From Pseudofabraea citricarpa (taxonomy: Eukaryota > Ascomycota > Leotiomycetes > Helotiales > Dermateaceae), in NCBI GenBank assembly GCA_029641185.1, contig JAPWGK010000025.1, forward strand, positions 1 to 64,000: a stretch of 64,000 bases of DNA, in the 5' to 3' direction. The position numbers and the translations under genes are program-made. Below, in pieces: positions 58,501-64,000 of this stretch. Position 1 is the first letter of the stretch. Each line of letters starts with the position of its first letter. Under the pieces are notes generated by a model that was given only the letters and a program-made list of their open reading frames with translations, had not been told where the DNA came from and searched no databases.

Positions 58501-60447
58501 GTACTTTTCCTCTCGTCTTTCCATTCAGGATTAAGTAGAAACTTTTGGATACGGTCCGAATTTCCCAAAACAGCAGAGAGAGAAGGAACGGCTGCCAGTA
58601 ATTGGGTTGCCGGTCCAGTAATCAGCAAGATGATGCTATAAGATGTGAATGCTTTTGTCGCCGATAGAGATGGGTCCCCTTGCACAGCACTCTGGATTGC
58701 AATAGCCGAGAACGTCACCACAGGTCCTAAAATCGATGGCAACATTGCTACAGAAAAGCATTAGCCAGAGGACAGATATAACAGAATTTAAAAACCACTA
58801 CCGAATATATTAAGCCACACCATCATCCACCGGAAGCGCTTTTGCTCCTCAAGTTCTTGAATTCTTTGCTTCTGGATAATTTTGTGCATCACCTGGCTTA
58901 ACCCCAACATCTTGATTGATTTCATATTACCCAGCATCGAAGAAGTCATTGATACTCTTTTCTGAACTGCGCCCATCCATCCTCGCATCCTGGGACCAAT
59001 TAGTTTTGCAACTCGACCGCTTCCAAATGTGCTTAGTATAACCACGACCAAAGGCATGACAGCTTGCCATCCAATTTGCCGTGCAAGTAAGTAGACGCCA
59101 ATTGAGATTTCGATCACGGAAGCCCAGCAGTTGTAAAGCGCCTCCATGCTATTTACAATTGAATCTGTATCTGTACTCATCAATGACACAGCTGCAGTGT
59201 CGTCACCCATACCAAGCCGTAACTTAAACGTATGGTTATAGATCAGAACTACCATAGCACCACGAAGTGAGGTCATGGCACGATAGAGACGGTGTTTGTA
59301 CTGGACGTTGGCAACCTATGATACATCAGCAAGTTTGTTTCTCGCAAATTGAGACATCTATCACCAACCGCAATCCCAACATAGATAAAGAAAGCTGAGA
59401 GAATAAGACCGTAGCCCTCATTTTTTCCATGTGTAGAGGTTTCAGGTTTGGACACATAGTTGATTGCCGCCGTTATAAGAAATGGCTGAGAATAATTGAA
59501 GCCAGTGACGAAGAGTCGTGGAAATACGACATATAGCAGAGGCCATTTCAATGTCTTGATTAGTGCAATTGGGAGGGATTTTCGAGATTCGGGCTTTGAT
59601 CTGGTGTTCCAGTTCTCAATCAGTCTTTGGCCCAAGATTTCAGAGCATAGACCTTCGTCGACGGAGTATAAATCGCCCACGCCCAGAATTTTGCGCGCTC
59701 CTTTATAAAACAATGAATTCAGCCACCAGAATGTGGACTGGTTAAAAATTCCACCCACTGCTTCGGGTGGCCAAGTGTGATAAGGAGGCTTGAGATATGC
59801 TTGTTTTTCCTTGGCTTCCAAGATTAGGAGAACTAGCTTGACAGCCACGGCAGCCACAAATACGGAGGCTATTCCGCCACGGTCAGGGCTGAGCAGAAAA
59901 AGAGTCCGTGCCTGTGGGACATCCAAAACCAGAGAGAAGAACAAGTATAAGTTCAAAAGTATGGATGGTCGGACAGATCGATTCTGCTCGGTGTATGAGA
60001 GAACGATAATCAGTAGTGCTACCAAAAATGCCACTGCAGCAGCAGGGATGGATGCTCTTGTTTTCCAGGAGTCGCTTCTGGTCCAGAGCACAAGCAATGC
60101 CAATTCCAAGCTAGCATACAAAATAGCAGTTCCCTAGCAAGATAATCAGCAAAGGGTTTGATAGAAACAAGTAGTGGTTGGCTTGATCATACCAGTTTCA
60201 AAAATCTCACATGATTTGGATATGTCTTGATGCTGGATTTATAGAGTTGCAACAGCCGCAACGGAACGAGCAAGAGGAATAGAGCAGATGGGCCGATGGA
60301 AAGAATACTCTGTTCGAAATAGAGTGTAAAATCAAAATTGTCGCGACAACCGACCACGGTCGGCCCAAAATCTGCGTCGTTTGACTGACACCAGCGAGGC
60401 GATATACCCGAGACGGCGAGAATGCGATAAGTATCATTTGTGGCCAT
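55558..60447 (-). CDS. ABCC-type (MRP) multidrug ABC transporter, complete copy
   Basis: Complete gene, about 1461 residues, the usual fungal ABCC length. Exons are 60193-60447, 59369-60133, 58802-59315, 57990-58747, 57772-57934, 57383-57718, about 57194-57325, 56355-57132, 56222-56302 and 55558-56161. The N-terminus contains FGPTVVGCRDNFDFTLYFEQ, typical of fungal ABCC proteins, followed by an extra N-terminal membrane domain (TMD0). TMD1, NBD1 (Walker A near residue 658, signature near 754), TMD2 and NBD2 (Walker A near 1256-1264, Walker B near 1381, H-loop near 1418) follow. Exon 1 and the first 27 bases of exon 2 lie beyond the part paired with the left arm. The exon 7/8 junction (57132-57210) is unresolved. 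With UstYa proteins and a regulator next to it, export of a secondary metabolite or peptide is a reasonable inference. Confidence 0.92.
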
Positions 60448-61172
60448 TTTATCGTTATCAAATCAAAGAGACTTTGAGCGATGGGGAGATTTGAGCAAGT
60501 AGACATGGCAATTGACATGCCCATTGATGGATTGTGGATGATGATAGCCCGGCCGGCCGGATTTCGTCATTGGCAGCGGTGACAGATTGTACGAACTATG
60601 AAGAACAAGGGTGACATTGCCCCTCAGCCACCACCCATCGTCTACGCTACGGTACATCCGTATCCATGTTACTTTAACGCCAAGTACCTGCCATATCCAT
60701 CTGCCAAGTAGGCTAGGGCTGTGATACCGGAAGTAGTGAGCTTACTGCATATGCCGAACCACTCACGGCTGACAATTTTTCAGTCCTGAGTTTCAATTCC
60801 TGGTGCAACAGGCAACGACATTTTCAGAGTTGGAGCAAACATGCGACCGTACGGCGTATTTTATATAAACCCATGATGATGGACATCAGCGTTCCTACCT
60901 CGGATGTTCGAGTTAATTCTCAAATCCTGGTATTCTGCTTTCCCCCCGCCAGGTCTTCTACTTCCATCCTCCGTTCTCCCACTCATGAAGCTGTTATAAA
61001 GCTTTCTCGGGAACATCTATCTTCCAATGTGCGATAAAAGCTGTTTTGATAGCTTATCAGGTTGTGTCGGACTTTGCCCCCGGGTTTGAAGGGAAAACAG
61101 TTAGTTCTCGAGAGCCGTGTTACATACACATGGTTCACATGGATCATGGCTTTGCGCTCTGGCTGTCTGGAA
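60448..61172. other. Divergent promoter between ABC transporter and bZIP-like gene
   Basis: No coding region is supported. The transporter and the regulator are transcribed away from each other, so this stretch holds both promoters. A TATATAAA-like element (TTTATATAAA) lies near 60860. Confidence 0.6.
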
Positions 61173-62450
61173 ATGGATCGGAGTATGTTCCAGGACTATG
61201 ACGAAAGAAGACGAGCACAGAACAGGGAAGCGCAAAGAAAGTACCGTAAGTTTGGTCACCTTCTCGCTGCCGACAACCACTGAAAATAATCCAGGTCAAA
61301 GATTAAAGGCGATTCCCATCTCAAATCATAAGATGGGAAAGCCTTCCCCGCCTATTAATGACAAGGGACCGCAGATAAACCAAGTGGGGAGGACAGACAC
61401 GCCAGACTTAAGCTACCCATCTCCATCCGTGGCTACCTCTTTGCCCTTCGCATTACCACCAAGCACAAGATCTCATTCTTGGGCAGAAGAGGTTGAATGC
61501 TGGAATTCAGGATTTTCCCCAAACGACATGGCCTTCCAAACGTGCATTGATAATTTGTATGCCAAACCCCAGAATGTTTCAAATCTGTCGAGCACATCCG
61601 CAACGAATGCCGAAGTAAATTCTACTCTCGTGCCATACGACCAAGACCGATCATCGTGGCAACCAATGGATGAAAATTTTAGCCAGGATGGCACATCTAG
61701 CACTGGTTGCGTTTCATCTACCGACAGCCAAATTTTTAACAATATGGGTTATAGCATGGTACCGCCATCTCCACAGAACTCGGATTGGAGCCCAAATAGT
61801 TCTTTTTTTGAACGAAGAAGCTCTACTGTTCCTATACCGACCAGCAATAACAGAACCAGAAAGCGGCCCTCACCTATGAACAATGAATCGAGTGTATTGC
61901 CTGAAGAATTTCACGCATATTGTACTCCCAGGAGTGAATGCGGATCATTTTCTGCAGACGATGCGCACCGTCCATATTTGCCATATGTGTCACAATACCA
62001 AGAAATTGAGAATACCACCGATGATGTGAGTTTGAGACGAGCCACTAATAAGGATCTCACTGACTTGTGTCTGTCTCAAAGACCAATATTCACCAGAGGG
62101 TTGTGGCTTCCGCAGCAAAACTAAATGACAAGGCCGCTAATTTGCGAAATGCAAACTGTGCCCTTTTGCAAAAGCAGCTAAGTTCTTTTCGAACTCGAGC
62201 CCTACGAACAACAGATCGCCTTCTCGAGCTTTACGATCTCGGTCTCTGTTTGGACTTTTACCGTCACGACGAGGGTCTGAAGAATCTCCTGGACTTGGTT
62301 CACGAACGGTTTGCTGACCTTATACTTACACGTGATGATTATGGAAATGATGAAGATTGTTTGAATGAGGGAGAAATTGTGCCAAGGTCACAAAAGAGGA
62401 GAAAGTCCACAAGCAAGTCTCAGCAACTTTGGAATATCCAAGCGGGATGA
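61173..62450 (+). CDS. bZIP-like transcription factor, 390 aa model
   Basis: Three exons (61173-61245, 61295-62025, 62082-62450); the second intron has GTGAGT, branch CTAAT and CAAAG. The start MDRSMFQDYDERRRAQNREA puts a bZIP basic region at residues 11-28: RRRAQNREAQRKYRQRLK, with the invariant Asn and the Arg eight residues on. The first intron cuts the basic region at the last Arg codon. No leucine zipper follows; instead a long polar Ser/Asn/Pro-rich region runs to about 265. A coiled-coil-like helix is encoded in exon 3 (VASAAKLNDKAANLRNANCA, LLQKQLSSFRTRAL) and the tail is basic (SQKRRKSTSKS). It may be a pathway-specific regulator of the neighbouring transporter and UstYa genes. An in-frame upstream ATG exists at 61146. 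Confidence 0.72.
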
Positions 62451-62605
62451 ATACTGGCACGTGTAGGTCTTTCAATAAAACACGATTTACACTTCCCGTT
62501 GCGTCAAATGGTATTTGCGAGAGATTGTGACATATTCTTAGGTACTTGCAGGTTTCTTTTGTTCTTACTTCTTCTAGCAATTCTCAGATATAATCTTGTG
62601 CTACA

Positions 62606-63377
62606 TCATATAATGATTGGCTGCTGCCACATTGATGTTCTGACCCAACTCCATCCACATACATTATCCCAGAACCATCGACTTTCGTCGTCTCTTTTGT
62701 TCCGTCTGCGTGGCAAAGGATAGACTATTGGCGAAACCAAGTCAGTAAACATTCTGTCTTAGATCCATGGACTATTTGTTTTCAGTTGGCCACCTTGGAA
62801 CTTGCGATGATTTGCAAGAAAGCATTGCATTTCATTTCAAAGTAAATAAGCTTACCTGTCTCAAGTAGTCTAGACAATGAGTCCAATGTGGCTGACCCTC
62901 TGCGACGTGTACTTCGTCATTATTCCTTCCGTCATGATGATGTTCTCCCTCGTGATGTCCTTTGTTGCCAGTTTGTAATGCCATACGAAGCATCTGCAAA
63001 CAATGTAGCTGATGAAACATAGCAATTCCGTATGCCTGTGGTGAATCACTGTTGTCATACTGGAGGCCAAATCCACCATTCGAAGGGAGTAAGTTTTGCC
63101 ATAGACTATCAAAGCTCGGGGATAAATCTTGATACGAGTGGTTTGAGATAAGCACTCTGGTGGTTTGGCTTGTTTTTATAATAGTTGATGTGGACAAAGA
63201 CGCAGACGAGGTGTTGATTCCATGATTTATGGAAGAAGGAGAAGTAAATACTGGCCAGAAAGATTTGACAGAAATTTCTATTGTGTTGTGAATGTAGTAG
63301 CCCAACAAAATAGATGCAAAAATGAAAATCAAGATCGTAAAATAAATCGACCTTCGAAAGTTCACAGGAATTGACAT
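62606..63377 (-). CDS. Second UstYa-family (DUF3328) oxidase-like protein, 213 aa
   Basis: Two exons: 62856-63377 and 62606-62725. The start MSIPVNFRRSIYFTILIFIF places a single membrane segment right at the N-terminus; a longer start at 63572 would add a 65-residue leader unlike the family. A Ser/Thr-rich stretch with possible N-glycosylation sites follows. The first motif HQLHC lies at residues 122-126. A His/Glu/Asp-rich loop (HHEGEHHHDG) comes next, then the second motif HCLDYLRQ, completed across the intron as SILCHAD. The loop of clustered His and acidic residues is not usual and could bind metal. The gene is convergent with the bZIP-like gene (155 bases apart). Confidence 0.82.
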
Positions 63378-64000
63378 TTTCGACTTGTGTTTCTTTTCGA
63401 TGCCTTGTGAGTTTCTGGGTATCAGGGGGTTATTGGATTTTCGAGCTCTTGTCACTTTCAGCCTTAGGCAGTATCCCAGCTGCATAATACTCACATCGTA
63501 GATCCCACCTGTTCCAATCGACCGGGGCGTGGTTTTGTCGAATTGGTTAGTCCAGTCACATCTTTCGATCATGATGTCAAACGAGGCTTTGGCCTATTAG
63601 ATTTCCCGTGGTGATTATTCTGCTCGCAGCTTGCAGCATGCCTGGTCAGAGCACTTTCCAGAGATTTTTAGATGTCGGTACCCGTTTTTCAACCCTTGGC
63701 TTACTTTGCATAAACGATAAGGCTAACATCCCTGGATTACATTACATGAACCATAAAGCTAATCTAAGCGATCTTACTATCAAACTCTTATCTGATTTTT
63801 ACGTGATATTTTTTAACAGATTTAAACAAGGATATAGAAATAATTATTTTATAATATGAAATTAGGACATGGGGTAATTTCCTCAGATAATTAATTAGGC
63901 TTTTAATTTATTTTAAATTCTTTTTATAAGATAAGTATTGAATAATAATTTGTAATACTAGAACCTATAAATATTCCCTTATATTATATTATATTGAAAT
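63378..64000. other. AT-rich right edge of window
   Basis: No supported gene. An open frame at 63608-63859 has no domain or splice support. From about 63780 the sequence becomes very AT-rich. An upstream exon of the minus-strand UstYa gene could lie here but was not identified. Confidence 0.5.

Larger units (their letters stand above)
30229..60106. repeat. Right arm of giant inverted repeat
   Basis: Exact reverse complement of 1-29878 as far as I compared it. Intergenic stretches here (31474-32245, 35961-36552, 38922-40203, 41710-42470, 43594-45202, 45583-46945, 48394-51054, 53754-54227, 54984-55557) contain the same elements as their left counterparts and no additional genes. The ABC transporter continues past 60106 into unique sequence with no visible junction. 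Confidence 0.97.

Noticed and set aside
1..60106. Treating the arms as two independent gene clusters or as a large composite transposon with terminal inverted repeats
   Set aside because: The match includes everything between 1 and 29878 rather than only ends, no transposase, integrase or reverse transcriptase was seen, and telomere-like DNA sits in the centre.
1..64000. CRISPR array, rRNA genes or bacterial-type operons
   Set aside because: No regularly spaced repeats, no rRNA-like sequence, and genes carry spliceosomal introns.

Overview
The window reads as genomic DNA of a filamentous ascomycete (Pezizomycotina). The support is short GT-AG introns of about 45 to 130 bases with CTAAC-type branch points, fungal CBM1 cellulose-binding modules, UstYa/DUF3328 proteins, an ABCC transporter of the fungal type, a NOD-like receptor with an esterase-like N-terminus, and TTAGGG-type telomeric DNA. 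A class such as Leotiomycetes is possible but I cannot establish it from sequence alone.

The dominating structure is a giant inverted repeat. Bases 1-29878 reappear as the reverse complement at 30229-60106. Every feature pairs at a constant coordinate sum of 60107, with no net indel even in homopolymers, so the arms look effectively identical. The left arm runs off the window edge, so the palindrome may be longer than seen. Between the arms lie 350 bases: a degenerate G-rich telomere-like tract (about 29901-30005), a 93-base core with a perfect 28-base palindrome, and a C-rich telomere-like tract (about 30099-30205). This is two telomere ends joined head to head. The arms match exactly until about 23 bases before the telomeric tract and then become noisy. 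That pattern fits a fold-back read or assembly artefact at a chromosome end better than an ancient duplication. A real sister-telomere fusion is the biological alternative. Genes in the arms should probably be counted once.

Read from the unique right flank toward the telomere, one copy of the subtelomere contains the following. First is a UstYa-family oxidase (62606-63377), a bZIP-like regulator (61173-62450), a full ABCC transporter (55558-60447) and a second UstYa protein (54228-54983); together these look like part of a small secondary-metabolite or RiPP-type cluster. Next is a GC-rich convergent pair of membrane/coiled-coil proteins of unknown function, then a gene-poor AT-rich stretch. 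Then come three secreted plant-interaction proteins: a CBM1-CE15 glucuronoyl esterase, a small cysteine-rich BAS2-like protein, and a CE1 feruloyl/acetylxylan esterase with CBM1. Two aminoglycoside-phosphotransferase-fold kinases follow, with two small charged or coiled-coil proteins between them. Next is an esterase/NB-ARC/TPR receptor of about 1114 residues. Last, about 200 bases from the telomere-like tract, is a CmcJ/GA4-desaturase-like gene broken by one in-frame TAG.

Intron positions were inferred by hand from splice consensus, reading frame and family alignment from memory. They are models, not measured transcripts.
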